From: Vibrio sinus
Lineage (GTDB): Bacteria > Pseudomonadota > Gammaproteobacteria > Enterobacterales > Vibrionaceae
Assembly: GCF_023634645.1 (NCBI RefSeq)
Contig: NZ_JAMKMR010000028.1
Coordinates: 1-46,547 of the forward strand
Length of the DNA stretch: 46,547 nucleotides
Direction: 5' to 3'
This document shows positions 31,983 to 40,258 of the stretch, in pieces; position 1 is the first letter of the stretch, and every line of letters starts with the position of its first letter. A model generated the notes under the pieces. The model was not told the DNA's origin and did no database searches. It saw nothing but the letters and a program-made list of their open reading frames with translations. Both the position numbers and the translations under genes were made by a program.

Positions 31983-32583
31983 TTCGAAATACGATTTTTC
32001 AGATAACGCTCAGCCTATTGAAAAGGCGATCCGCTTAGCGTTCAGAGATTCTCTTCTTTTACTTAAACCACCTTACCCAGAACTGTTAAATGCAAACAAT
32101 ACTCCTAGTGACTTCTTACCATTTTTGGCAGGAGAGCGTGGGGTTATAGATTGGTATGAAACAGATGACGAAGTCTTTAAAAGAGAAACAGTCGATGGCT
32201 CGTTTCGTCTTTTACAACAATCGGGAACCAGAGCTGGTTTACGTGAGTCTCTTAACGCATTAGGTTTCGATTCAACAATCAGTAAGGGTGGAACTCCTTA
32301 CACATTAGAAGTTGAAGCTTTTTTAAAAGATAAGCCACTCTCCGATGAAACGAGTGGTCGGGTTGATGCCCGAATAAGCACTTACAAATCTGAGAGAGAT
32401 GGTATCACGGTCAATATTTCTCGCCAGTCAGAAGGCAATCAATACGTTGCTGTAGCGACAGAAATTGGCATCACGATAACCTCAGAGCCGTTTGTGCCAT
32501 CTGGTTATACAAGTGAGGCAAATCAAGTAATTGGTACTCACAACCACATTAGACTCATCGCGACATCGGAGCCTGCGACATAA
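31969..32583 (+). CDS. Tail protein I (baseplate/tail tip)
   Basis: 204 residues. PIEKAIRLAFRDSLLLLKPPYPELLNANNTPSDFLPFLAGERGV and QSGTRAGLRESLNALGF match P2 gpI-family tail proteins, which link the baseplate to the fibres. It sits directly between J and the fibre gene. Confidence 0.9.
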   Translation: MTQHNSKYDFSDNAQPIEKAIRLAFRDSLLLLKPPYPELLNANNTPSDFLPFLAGERGVIDWYETDDEVFKRETVDGSFRLLQQSGTRAGLRESLNALGFDSTISKGGTPYTLEVEAFLKDKPLSDETSGRVDARISTYKSERDGITVNISRQSEGNQYVAVATEIGITITSEPFVPSGYTSEANQVIGTHNHIRLIATSEPAT

Positions 32584-33683
32584 TGACAACAGATAGATAT
32601 CGTACTTACGTAACTCAGACAGGTTTTGGTCTTGAGTCATTAGCCAAACAACAAGGTACAGAAGTAGATTTTGCTGTGTTGGTAATTGGTGATGGGACAT
32701 TGGCAGATGAACATAACCCAGCGTCCCAAACGGACTTAGTCAACCAAATTAGAAGTTATCCCGTTACTATTGAAAAAGACGAAAATGATGCTTCTGTTTG
32801 GATAGCAAGAGCTGAAATACCTGCGGACCACGGTGGTTTCACCATCAACGAGGCTGGCGTTAAGGTCGTTGATGAAAATGGCAGTTTGTATTGCTATGCC
32901 CGTCAGCCGGGTGACTATAAGCCTAACCTCGCAGAAGGGTCTTCGAAAAGCTATACCATTCGTCTTAAGTTTATTCCCGGAAATGCGTCAACCATTGAAG
33001 CTAAAATAGATCCTTCTGTCCAGTTTACTACTCCGACTGATTTAGAAAATGCTCTTAGTGCCCATAAAGCCGAGAGTGATCCTCATTCTCAGTATGCGAA
33101 AGATACAGATTTGGCATTGCAAAAAACCAATATATTAGCTGATTTTGTTGGGCTTATTGGTGAGTTTCATACAGATGGAGCAAAAGCTGGTTGGCTAGAT
33201 CTACAAGGTGGTGAATTTTCTCGTACTACAGACTTATTGCTTTGGAGTTATGCTCAGTCAACAGGGTTAGTGGTGACTCAGGCCACCAAAGATTCAGATC
33301 CTATGGCATATGCAATGTATTTTGGTGATGGAGATGGTTCGAGCACATTCACTCTACCTAATCATCACTTAGGGCATTTTGTGCGTGGTACTCCTTCATA
33401 TGCGAACCACGGTGAGACACAGGGTGATGCTATTCGTGACATTGATGGCACTGTGATAAATCTAACGTATAACAATAGTAATGGAGTAGATGGTATGCTT
33501 CCTCAAGGTGCTTTCTCTGCTATTGATGGAGGAGGAGCCGTTTTGTGGACTACATCGTCAAGTAATATTGAATCAAACCGAGATTGTCTTCAATTTAAAG
33601 CTTCTAATGTCGTACCAACTGCAGATGAAAATCGGCCTTACACCGCAAATTTATCGATTAAAATTCACAGAGGGTGGGTGTGA
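32583..33683 (+). CDS. Tail fibre protein (gpH-like, collar domain)
   Basis: 366 residues, short for a fibre. The N-terminal FGLESLAKQQGTEVDFAVLVIGDG is the P2 gpH-type baseplate attachment region. The C-terminal part has a phage collar-like motif (MYFGDGDGSSTFTLPNHHLGHFVRGTP). It should determine host receptor binding. It is followed by a fibre assembly gene whose start overlaps its stop. Confidence 0.88.
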   Translation: MTTDRYRTYVTQTGFGLESLAKQQGTEVDFAVLVIGDGTLADEHNPASQTDLVNQIRSYPVTIEKDENDASVWIARAEIPADHGGFTINEAGVKVVDENGSLYCYARQPGDYKPNLAEGSSKSYTIRLKFIPGNASTIEAKIDPSVQFTTPTDLENALSAHKAESDPHSQYAKDTDLALQKTNILADFVGLIGEFHTDGAKAGWLDLQGGEFSRTTDLLLWSYAQSTGLVVTQATKDSDPMAYAMYFGDGDGSSTFTLPNHHLGHFVRGTPSYANHGETQGDAIRDIDGTVINLTYNNSNGVDGMLPQGAFSAIDGGGAVLWTTSSSNIESNRDCLQFKASNVVPTADENRPYTANLSIKIHRGWV

Positions 33684-34243
33684 TGAAAGAAGCGTATAAC
33701 TTTAATCCACAAACGTTTTTGTTCTCAGGGAAAAGTAAGGTTTACCAAGTGAAAGGGTACGATGGATATATACTTCCCCAGTTTTCCACTTGGTTAGAAA
33801 CCCCAACTTTTAATAGAGAAACGCAGCAATGTAAGTTTGATAAAGCAAGCGGAGCTTGGTCTATACAAGATAAACCCCAGCCAGTTATAGCTTACAGTAA
33901 AACATCTAGGGCGAAGAAAGAGTTTGATGACGTATCTCTAGTCACGGATGATTACACAATTGTTCCACCGTCTACAGAGTTTGATGAATGGTGCGAAGAC
34001 TCTTGTTCGTGGGTAACTAACGAAAGCAATAAACATATCTCAGAATATAATGAAGTAGATGATACACGCCGCCGTCTTTATTCTGTAATGGTGACGCCAT
34101 TAGTTGATGAAGCTTACATCAAGCGCAATCTTGTAAAAACAGAGAAAGCATTATCTGAAGCAGATGATCTAGAGAAACAAGCTCTAGCAGCTCGGTTGAA
34201 AATCCAAGCAGAAAACCCGTGGCCACCTGCACCAACTGATTAA
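33683..34243 (+). CDS. Tail fibre assembly protein
   Basis: 186 residues from ATG 33683. It has the pattern of fibre-assembly chaperones next to gpH genes: KVYQVKGYDGYILPQFSTWLETP and a C-terminal EDDLEKQALAARLKIQAENPWP-like end (here EADDLEKQALAARLKIQ). It would help trimerise the fibre. Confidence 0.75.
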   Translation: MKEAYNFNPQTFLFSGKSKVYQVKGYDGYILPQFSTWLETPTFNRETQQCKFDKASGAWSIQDKPQPVIAYSKTSRAKKEFDDVSLVTDDYTIVPPSTEFDEWCEDSCSWVTNESNKHISEYNEVDDTRRRLYSVMVTPLVDEAYIKRNLVKTEKALSEADDLEKQALAARLKIQAENPWPPAPTD

Positions 34244-34265
34244 CCTCACAGAAACTATCAGAACA

Positions 34266-34294
34266 AACCCAGCCTAGTGCTGGGTTTTCTATTT
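34266..34294 (+). terminator. Terminator after the fibre operon
   Basis: AACCCAGC-CTAGT-GCTGGGTT is a perfect 8-bp stem followed by TTCTATTT. Confidence 0.8.
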
Positions 34295-34307
34295 ACAGGA
34301 CGTCTAA

Positions 34308-34493
34308 ATGGAACAGAAGAAAACCTCAGCACATATCGTGTTGTTTGGGTTCCGTCACCCACGAACTCAGCATTGGGTAAAACAGGGTGACACAGTGGAG
34401 CTCACTCCGCGAGAAGCTCGCGATCTTATGTTGGGTTCAGTGAAAAAAGTTGAACCTGCTAAACCCACTACTAAAGCCGTTAAGGATAAATAA
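34308..34493 (+). CDS. Small protein upstream of the sheath gene (DUF2635-like)
   Basis: 61 residues, basic at the C-terminus. RHPRTQHWVKQGDTVELTPREARDLMLGSV resembles the small DUF2635 proteins found just before the sheath gene in Mu-like phages. Its stop overlaps the sheath start. Function unknown; possibly tail assembly. Confidence 0.65.
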   Translation: MEQKKTSAHIVLFGFRHPRTQHWVKQGDTVELTPREARDLMLGSVKKVEPAKPTTKAVKDK

Positions 34494-35656
34494 TGTCACA
34501 GATACAAGATTTTACTCATAACGGTGCCGAGGTTCGTTCAGAACGTTCACCAGCTCCTTATGGCCCTTTAGGTAAAACGGTATTAGGTGTGGTTGGAACA
34601 GCGCCTGATGCTGATGCCAGCATTCCAAAGAATAAACCTTATCGAGTCTCCAGCACTCGGCTTGCTGCTTTGCTGGATACAAAAGGCAATGAGCGCGGAA
34701 CGGCTGTGGATTTTTGCAACCAAGTGCTAAAAGTTACTCAAGTGCCAATCTATGTTGTTATCGTGGATGAAGGCGTGGATGAAGCTGCGACCATCAATAA
34801 CATCATCGGTGGAACGGATGCTGATGGGCAAAGAACAGGTACTCATGCGTTAACGGAATGTACTGAAAAGCCAACACACATTTTTGCTCCTGGTTATTCT
34901 AGCAATCAACCAGTAGCTGACGAATTAGTTGCAATTGGTAAGCGTATGTATGCCATTCCTGTGGGAGATGCACCTAATACAACGGACCAAGCCGCGATTA
35001 CTTATTGTAATGGCTTGCCAGCCGTAGGTACTGGCTATGAAGCTTTCTACTTGGTTGATAACTGGCCGCACGTGTATAGCAAAGCAGAATCTAGCAATGT
35101 AATTATTCCTGCATCAACAATGGCTGCAACTTGTTTTGGCCGTGTTCTCCCTTGGGAAAGCCCAGCATCAAACGGTGGAGTGGTGATAGCAGCCCTGTCT
35201 CGTCAAGTCGATTACGACATTCTAGACCAGTCTTCTCAGGCCGACTTGCTTATGAAAAATGGTGTATCGGTGTTTGTCGATACCAGCGAAGGTTACAAAT
35301 TGAAAGGCAATCGTTGTATTCATGGCGACTTCGTTAATAAGAAAGGTCTTGAGTACGCGATCATACGTAAGCTTGCTGCTACTTCAGAAAGCGATATGGG
35401 CAAAAACTTGACTGAGCGTTTTATGAACCAGAAGGTGAAATCAGTCAACAGTATGCTTAAAGCCATGATCGTCGAGGAGGCGTTGATGGGTTGTCAGGTC
35501 TTTTTGCATCCAACACTTAACAGCACTGAAAAGTACAAAAGTGGTTGCTGGGCAATAGCGATTGAATATGCCGGGTACTCTCCAAATGAACACATGATTT
35601 ATGTGTTGGATGAAGACGACGGTATCGTAGATGAATTCATCGGGAGTATCTTGTAA
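34493..35656 (+). CDS. Contractile tail sheath protein
   Basis: 387 residues. The N-terminal TVLGVVGTAPDADAS and the C-terminal LMGCQVFLHPTLNSTEKYKSGCWAIAIEYAGYSPNEHMIYVL match P2 gpFI-family sheath proteins; the middle carries the usual variable insert. It shows the phage is a myovirus. Confidence 0.93.
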   Translation: MSQIQDFTHNGAEVRSERSPAPYGPLGKTVLGVVGTAPDADASIPKNKPYRVSSTRLAALLDTKGNERGTAVDFCNQVLKVTQVPIYVVIVDEGVDEAATINNIIGGTDADGQRTGTHALTECTEKPTHIFAPGYSSNQPVADELVAIGKRMYAIPVGDAPNTTDQAAITYCNGLPAVGTGYEAFYLVDNWPHVYSKAESSNVIIPASTMAATCFGRVLPWESPASNGGVVIAALSRQVDYDILDQSSQADLLMKNGVSVFVDTSEGYKLKGNRCIHGDFVNKKGLEYAIIRKLAATSESDMGKNLTERFMNQKVKSVNSMLKAMIVEEALMGCQVFLHPTLNSTEKYKSGCWAIAIEYAGYSPNEHMIYVLDEDDGIVDEFIGSIL

Positions 35657-36180
35657 TGAGTCAAGAATTTGTTTTGATGCAGCGTACTGCCATGCTTAAT
35701 GGTATTGCGCTGAAATTGGAAATAACCGAGCTTCAAGAGCCAAAGATTGAAAAGGTTTTTACTGATCTATCAGGTGGGAGCTTTAGTAAGCGTGAGAGGT
35801 GGGTTGGTATGGAAGCCATGACCGACGCAAAAATCACGCTGAAAGGTGCAACTCCTGAATTGCTTAAAGCACTTGGTGTTCATGGCGGGAAAAAAGTGGC
35901 TGTGAACATCTTGGATTCAATGGAAGACGGTGCTGGGAAAGCGTACAAAATTGAGCACAACTGGAGCGGTCAGTTGAAATCAGCGGCTGAGACAGGCGCG
36001 AAATCGACAGGTAGTGACTCCGCATTATCTGTACGTGAGCTAGTGTTCAGTGCATTAGATGAAGCGGAAAAAATTGTAAATGGTTCCGTTGAGTACCAAT
36101 GCAATGCTATTACCGATGAATATAACCTTGGTGATGGTGATGTTATGGCCACGCATCGCCGTAACACTGGTCAGCCGTAA
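35656..36180 (+). CDS. Major tail tube protein
   Basis: 174 residues directly after the sheath gene. The P2 gpFII pattern is present: RTAMLNGIALKLEITELQEPKIEK, the beta-rich core and MEAMTDAKITLKGATPELLKALGV. It forms the inner tube. Confidence 0.92.
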   Translation: MSQEFVLMQRTAMLNGIALKLEITELQEPKIEKVFTDLSGGSFSKRERWVGMEAMTDAKITLKGATPELLKALGVHGGKKVAVNILDSMEDGAGKAYKIEHNWSGQLKSAAETGAKSTGSDSALSVRELVFSALDEAEKIVNGSVEYQCNAITDEYNLGDGDVMATHRRNTGQP

Positions 36181-36200
36181 ACTTAAAAATTAACTCACTC

Positions 36201-36230
36201 AAGCCCTCGTTTATAGCGAGGGCTTTTTTG
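36201..36230 (+). terminator. Terminator between the tube and chaperone genes
   Basis: AAGCCCTCG-TTTATAG-CGAGGGCTT is a perfect 9-bp stem followed by a T-run. Confidence 0.85.
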
Positions 36231-36243
36231 GATGTAAGCCACA

Positions 36244-36828
36244 ATGAAAATTCAAAAACACCATAAATTACTTGTCCCTGTATCTGGGCGAACTAGTGTC
36301 AATATTCGAGCATTAACGTATGCAGAAGATGCTGAGTTGGTAAAAAAAGCCACTAAAAAAGATGAACAAGGGGAAGAGCAAGTTGATCCTCAGTCTTTAA
36401 TCGATCTTAGATCTTGTGCAATGACAGGGTTAAGTTTGGAAGATCTCTTAGCATTGTCTCAACCTGATATAAACACGATTGAGCACTGGAATCATACATT
36501 TTCTACTCAAGATTCTGAATCTGTAGCTAGTTTGCTCGATTTTAGAAATTGGACGGTAGGCGATGAGATGATCCCTAAGTTACTTCAGCCTATTAAAGAG
36601 CGTAATAGCTATCAACTTAAATACCCAACAGGCCGAGTGACTAGAGCAATGCAAGTTCAGAAAACTGATGATGAGCGTACATTTACTATTTCAATAGGAT
36701 GTACTGACTTAGAACATGATGAACTGTACCAGTTATCCACTCCTGATTGGACCTATATGCAAAATAGGTTATCTGATTTTTTGTCACAACAGGCGGATTA
36801 CTTTCGCCAACCGACATCGAGCGAATGA
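36244..36828 (+). CDS. Tail assembly chaperone (gpE-like)
   Basis: 194 residues. It lies between the tube and tape-measure genes, the fixed position of tail assembly chaperones. Near its 3' end is the heptamer T TTT TTG (36777-36783) in the correct phase for -1 slippage, which would fuse its first 180 residues to a 52-residue extension in the -1 frame. P2 makes gpE and gpE+E' with the same heptamer. Confidence 0.8.
   Translation: MKIQKHHKLLVPVSGRTSVNIRALTYAEDAELVKKATKKDEQGEEQVDPQSLIDLRSCAMTGLSLEDLLALSQPDINTIEHWNHTFSTQDSESVASLLDFRNWTVGDEMIPKLLQPIKERNSYQLKYPTGRVTRAMQVQKTDDERTFTISIGCTDLEHDELYQLSTPDWTYMQNRLSDFLSQQADYFRQPTSSE
36777..36783 (+). promoter_or_regulatory. -1 ribosomal frameshift slippery heptamer
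   Basis: T TTT TTG in zero-frame codons GAT TTT TTG. The -1 frame stays open from here to the TAA at 36941. It matches the P2 E/E' site. Confidence 0.75.
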
Positions 36829-36941
36829 TAGACCTTATTCCTATCGTATATAACGTCAGTGAGTCTGAGCTGCTTAGCTGGACCACTGAAAATGCCCTCC
36901 GTCGCTATCGTCTAGCAAAAGCCAAGATGGGAATTAAGTAA
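36783..36941 (+). CDS. Chaperone extension (E'-like), reached by -1 frameshift
   Basis: The -1 frame encodes VTTGGLLSPTDIERMIDLIP... ending in RRYRLAKAKMGIK. A free-standing version could start at ATG 36825 (38 residues, ATGA overlap with the chaperone stop), but there is little ribosome-site signal. It ends one base into the tape-measure ATG, typical of E'/T-type extensions that recruit the tape measure. Confidence 0.7.
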   Translation, partial: VTTGGLLSPTDIERMIDLIPIVYNVSESELLSWTTENALRRYRLAKAKMGIK

Positions 36942-39670
36942 TGGCAGATAATAAGCAAAAATTTAGCATTGTTTTAGACGGTGTAAACCGTCTATCTGCC
37001 CCATTAGCGTCGGCAGGGCAAACCATTCGAAAACTAGAGTCGGAAACCTCTAGTGCGAATAATGAATTGAGAAGATTTGATTCTCAGCAAAAACAAATTG
37101 GTCAGTATAAAGGGATGCAGACCAATTTAAAGCGTACTAGAAGTGAGATTCAGGCCGCGAAAGCAGCGAGTGCCAGTTATTCTCAAGAGCTAAAACAGGC
37201 GCGTTCTGTCTTAAGAGAGCAAGAACAAAAATTAGAGTCCGCTCGAGTAAAGTTAGCTGGGCTTCGCAGTGAAACCGCTAAGTCAGAGCAAGCCAGTAAA
37301 TCACAGAGAGCTGAATTACGTTTGGCTGAACAACAAGTTCGTCAGCTCGATAAGGCCTATGCTGCCCATGTGAAACAAGTGGGCTCACTTGATAACCAAC
37401 TTCGTCGCTCGGATAGACAAGTTGAAAAAATCTCTAAGCAGTTTTCAGAGCAATCTGCAAAAGCAGGCCAGCTTAGAAAGCAGTTGTCATCAACAGGAAT
37501 TAATACTGACGCGCTGGGAGCTGAACAGCTTCGATTAGCACGTCAAACCAAAACAGCAACTGCTGCTTTGGAAAAGCAAAAACATACACTCAAAGAACTC
37601 AATGCAATTCAGGCTAGAAAACAAGCTCGCTCTGCTCAGCGTAGTGAGCTTGCTGGTCAGGCAGTTGGTACTGTGCTTGCTGCAGCACCGTTGGCAATGG
37701 CAGGTAAGCGAGCCATCGATTATCAAAGTGCCTTCATTGATGTTAAGAAAGTGGTCAATTTTGAAAGCGCGGAGCAAGAGGCAGCTTTCCAGCAAAAAAT
37801 GAAAGCTCTAGCTGTTAAAACCGGAATGAACCAAGTCGGTATGGCAGAGATTGTGGCCTCTGCAGGTCGGTCTGGCATTAACGGTGAAGATAATCTATTA
37901 AAGTTTGCGGCAGAGGCCGCTCAAATGGCTATTGCTTTTGATATTAGTCCATCAGAGGCTGGAAACACTCTTGCCCGCTTTCAATCCACAATGGGATTAG
38001 GAGGCAATCGCGCTCTGGGCTTAGCAAAGAAATCTAATATGCTTGCTGATAGCTTGGCAAATACGGAGGCTAAGGACATAGCTGCTGTGTTGGCTCGTCA
38101 AGGCTCAACTGCAATGACAGCGGGTTTGAATGAATCTGATACTGCAGCATTAGCCGGTTCTTTGTTTTCTGTTGAAGGTAGTGAAGAAACATCCGCTACA
38201 GCATTAAAAAATATTACTGGGGCATTAACAAAAGGATTTGCTGCAACAGGCGCTCAGAAAAATGCTTATAGCATGCTTGGTCTGGATGCCAACGATATTG
38301 CGGCAGGAATGCAAGAAGATGCTAAATCCACAATCCTAGAAGTATTTCAAGCAATTGAAAATTCAGATGACGTTGATCGAGGCGCCATTATTTCTCAGTT
38401 ATTTGGTGAGGAAGTTAAGGGCGCTGTAGGTAAGCTTATTGGTAACATGCATGGAGAACAGGGTCTTATTAAGACTTTTGAACGTGCGAGCAATACAGCC
38501 AAGGCTGCAAGTGCATGGGAAGGGGAACTGAATAAGAGACGAAAAAGCTCTCAGTTCTTGCTAGATCAATCTAGCTCTTCCATCGACCGATTAGTTACAG
38601 CTTTTGGTAATGGCCTAATTCCTGTTGTTGAGACCTTTGCTCCTATGGTAACGACTGTTGCTAATGCGTTAGCCAATGGATTGGAACAGTACCCAGAAGT
38701 TGCTACAGGTATCATGGCGATCACAGGCGGTCTTATTGCTATGAAGACCGCCACTATAGGCTGGAAGTTGGGTAAGAATCTGCTTGGTGCAGGTAAAGAT
38801 TTGTTAGGTGAAAAACGACTTAAAGGTTCATTAACCAATACTCGCTATGCAGCTGATAATGCATCTAACTCAATCAATAGATTAAATAGAAGTTTAAATG
38901 GACTAGGGTCTGGAGGTATAGGGTCTAGTTCTAGGGAAAGAACAAGAAGAACGGGTCGTATTGCTTCAGCCGGAAGGCGTTTGGGTCGCAACAAATGGGC
39001 GCGTCGCCTTGGCTTACTTGGTGGTGCTTCTGCATTAACTATGACGCCAAGTGTCGCGATGGCAGGTGACACATTAAATATGGGTGCTGGTTTGCTTGAT
39101 ACGTTCAGCAGTTTGGCTGAAATGGCACCAAGTACTGGTATGTTGGCTGGAGCTGGCTCAATAGCAGGGAAATTAGTTCGCCCCTTAGGGGTTGTTGCAG
39201 GCTCCATTGGCTTAGTCAATGCGATTAATAACGGTAATGCCTCTGATATAGGTGGAACTGCTGGCGACTTGGTTGGTGGTATGGGCGGTGCCGCAGCAGG
39301 TGCAGCTTTGGGATCTATGATATTGCCGGGGATAGGTACCGTTGTTGGTGGTCTTCTGGGCGGTATTGGTGGTAGTAGCGCTGGTGATTGGATTGGTACC
39401 CAAATTGGTGGTTGGTTTGGTTCAAATAAAACCGATTCACCGGGTAGTACACAAGAGCAGAAGCAACTTGCACAGATTGCTAACAATAGTTCGACTAGAC
39501 AAGATAATCGGAAGATTGAAATTAAGGTGGAAGTTACACCTACAGGGAATGCTGATTATGACCAAAAAGTTGGTAATGATATTGCTCAGAAAACAGCAAT
39601 GGCATTGGCTAACGTTTCTCCTCCTGACTATGACATAGCACTAGGCACGAATTTGGGAGATGTATCGTGA
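36941..39670 (+). CDS. Tail tape measure protein
   Basis: 909 residues. The first ~230 are coiled coil (repeated Gln/Lys/Arg/Ala heptads). Next comes a conserved TMP core (DYQSAFIDVKKVVNFESAEQEAAFQQKMKALAVKTGMNQ), then hydrophobic segments, and a Gly/Ala-rich hydrophobic C-terminal region (GTAGDLVGGMGGAAAGAALGS). Length sets the tail length. It begins immediately after the chaperone extension. Confidence 0.93.
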   Translation: MADNKQKFSIVLDGVNRLSAPLASAGQTIRKLESETSSANNELRRFDSQQKQIGQYKGMQTNLKRTRSEIQAAKAASASYSQELKQARSVLREQEQKLESARVKLAGLRSETAKSEQASKSQRAELRLAEQQVRQLDKAYAAHVKQVGSLDNQLRRSDRQVEKISKQFSEQSAKAGQLRKQLSSTGINTDALGAEQLRLARQTKTATAALEKQKHTLKELNAIQARKQARSAQRSELAGQAVGTVLAAAPLAMAGKRAIDYQSAFIDVKKVVNFESAEQEAAFQQKMKALAVKTGMNQVGMAEIVASAGRSGINGEDNLLKFAAEAAQMAIAFDISPSEAGNTLARFQSTMGLGGNRALGLAKKSNMLADSLANTEAKDIAAVLARQGSTAMTAGLNESDTAALAGSLFSVEGSEETSATALKNITGALTKGFAATGAQKNAYSMLGLDANDIAAGMQEDAKSTILEVFQAIENSDDVDRGAIISQLFGEEVKGAVGKLIGNMHGEQGLIKTFERASNTAKAASAWEGELNKRRKSSQFLLDQSSSSIDRLVTAFGNGLIPVVETFAPMVTTVANALANGLEQYPEVATGIMAITGGLIAMKTATIGWKLGKNLLGAGKDLLGEKRLKGSLTNTRYAADNASNSINRLNRSLNGLGSGGIGSSSRERTRRTGRIASAGRRLGRNKWARRLGLLGGASALTMTPSVAMAGDTLNMGAGLLDTFSSLAEMAPSTGMLAGAGSIAGKLVRPLGVVAGSIGLVNAINNGNASDIGGTAGDLVGGMGGAAAGAALGSMILPGIGTVVGGLLGGIGGSSAGDWIGTQIGGWFGSNKTDSPGSTQEQKQLAQIANNSSTRQDNRKIEIKVEVTPTGNADYDQKVGNDIAQKTAMALANVSPPDYDIALGTNLGDVS

Positions 39671-40044
39671 CACCTCAATTAATCCTAGGTGATTTCCCCT
39701 TTACCGTTGCTTCTCAAACTCAATATGAAGGGCTGGTTAGAGCTAGTTCTTCGGGGTGGAAGAAGCAAGGTAGAGTTGGTCAAAAGCCGAAAAAGCACCT
39801 TTCAGAAATACCTCTCGATAGAATTACTTTAAAAGGAAAATGGTTTGGAGAAAATGCTGAATCAGCAATGACTAAACTTCGCAATATGCGTTTTGAACCT
39901 CATGTATTGTCTAATTCACAGGGAATCAACTTGGGTTTTTGGACCATAGAATCCATTACGGAAAATCAAAAGAGAATTGGTCGAGATGGTTTAGCTCAAA
40001 TCGCTGAGTTTACTATTGTTTTGGAGGAATCACCTGATGAGTAA
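39667..40044 (+). CDS. Tail protein U
   Basis: 125 residues from GTG 39667. LGDFPFTVASQTQYEGLVRASSSGWKKQGRVGQKPKKH and LSNSQGINLGFWTIESITENQ match P2 gpU, part of the tail tip/terminator complex. It overlaps the tape measure by 4 bp. Confidence 0.88.
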   Translation: MTPQLILGDFPFTVASQTQYEGLVRASSSGWKKQGRVGQKPKKHLSEIPLDRITLKGKWFGENAESAMTKLRNMRFEPHVLSNSQGINLGFWTIESITENQKRIGRDGLAQIAEFTIVLEESPDE

Positions 40045-40258
40045 GCGCATACGTTCTATTGACGGTGATACTATTGCCGATATTACTTGGCGAGAATTGT
40101 CATTGGACAATGACGATATTGAAGAAGCCGTTTTTCAACTCAACCCTCATTTGTATGAACTAATAGGTACAGAAGCTACTTTACCTGCAGGCATAGAGGT
40201 TTTGTTACCAGAGATAGTGGTACAAGATACAACGAAAGCGGTGAATGTATGGGACTAA
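40037..40258 (+). CDS. Tail protein X
   Basis: 73 residues from ATG 40037, which overlaps the U stop. ISIDGDTIADITW-like start and AVFQLNPHLYELIGTEATLPAGIEVLLPEI are the LysM-like P2 gpX pattern. It sits between U and D as in P2. Confidence 0.9.
   Translation: MSKRIRSIDGDTIADITWRELSLDNDDIEEAVFQLNPHLYELIGTEATLPAGIEVLLPEIVVQDTTKAVNVWD

Noticed and set aside
38845..39486. 213-codon open frame on the minus strand
   Set aside because: It is the shadow of the Gly/Ala-rich end of the tape measure gene; the product is Pro/Ala low-complexity and there is no ribosome site.
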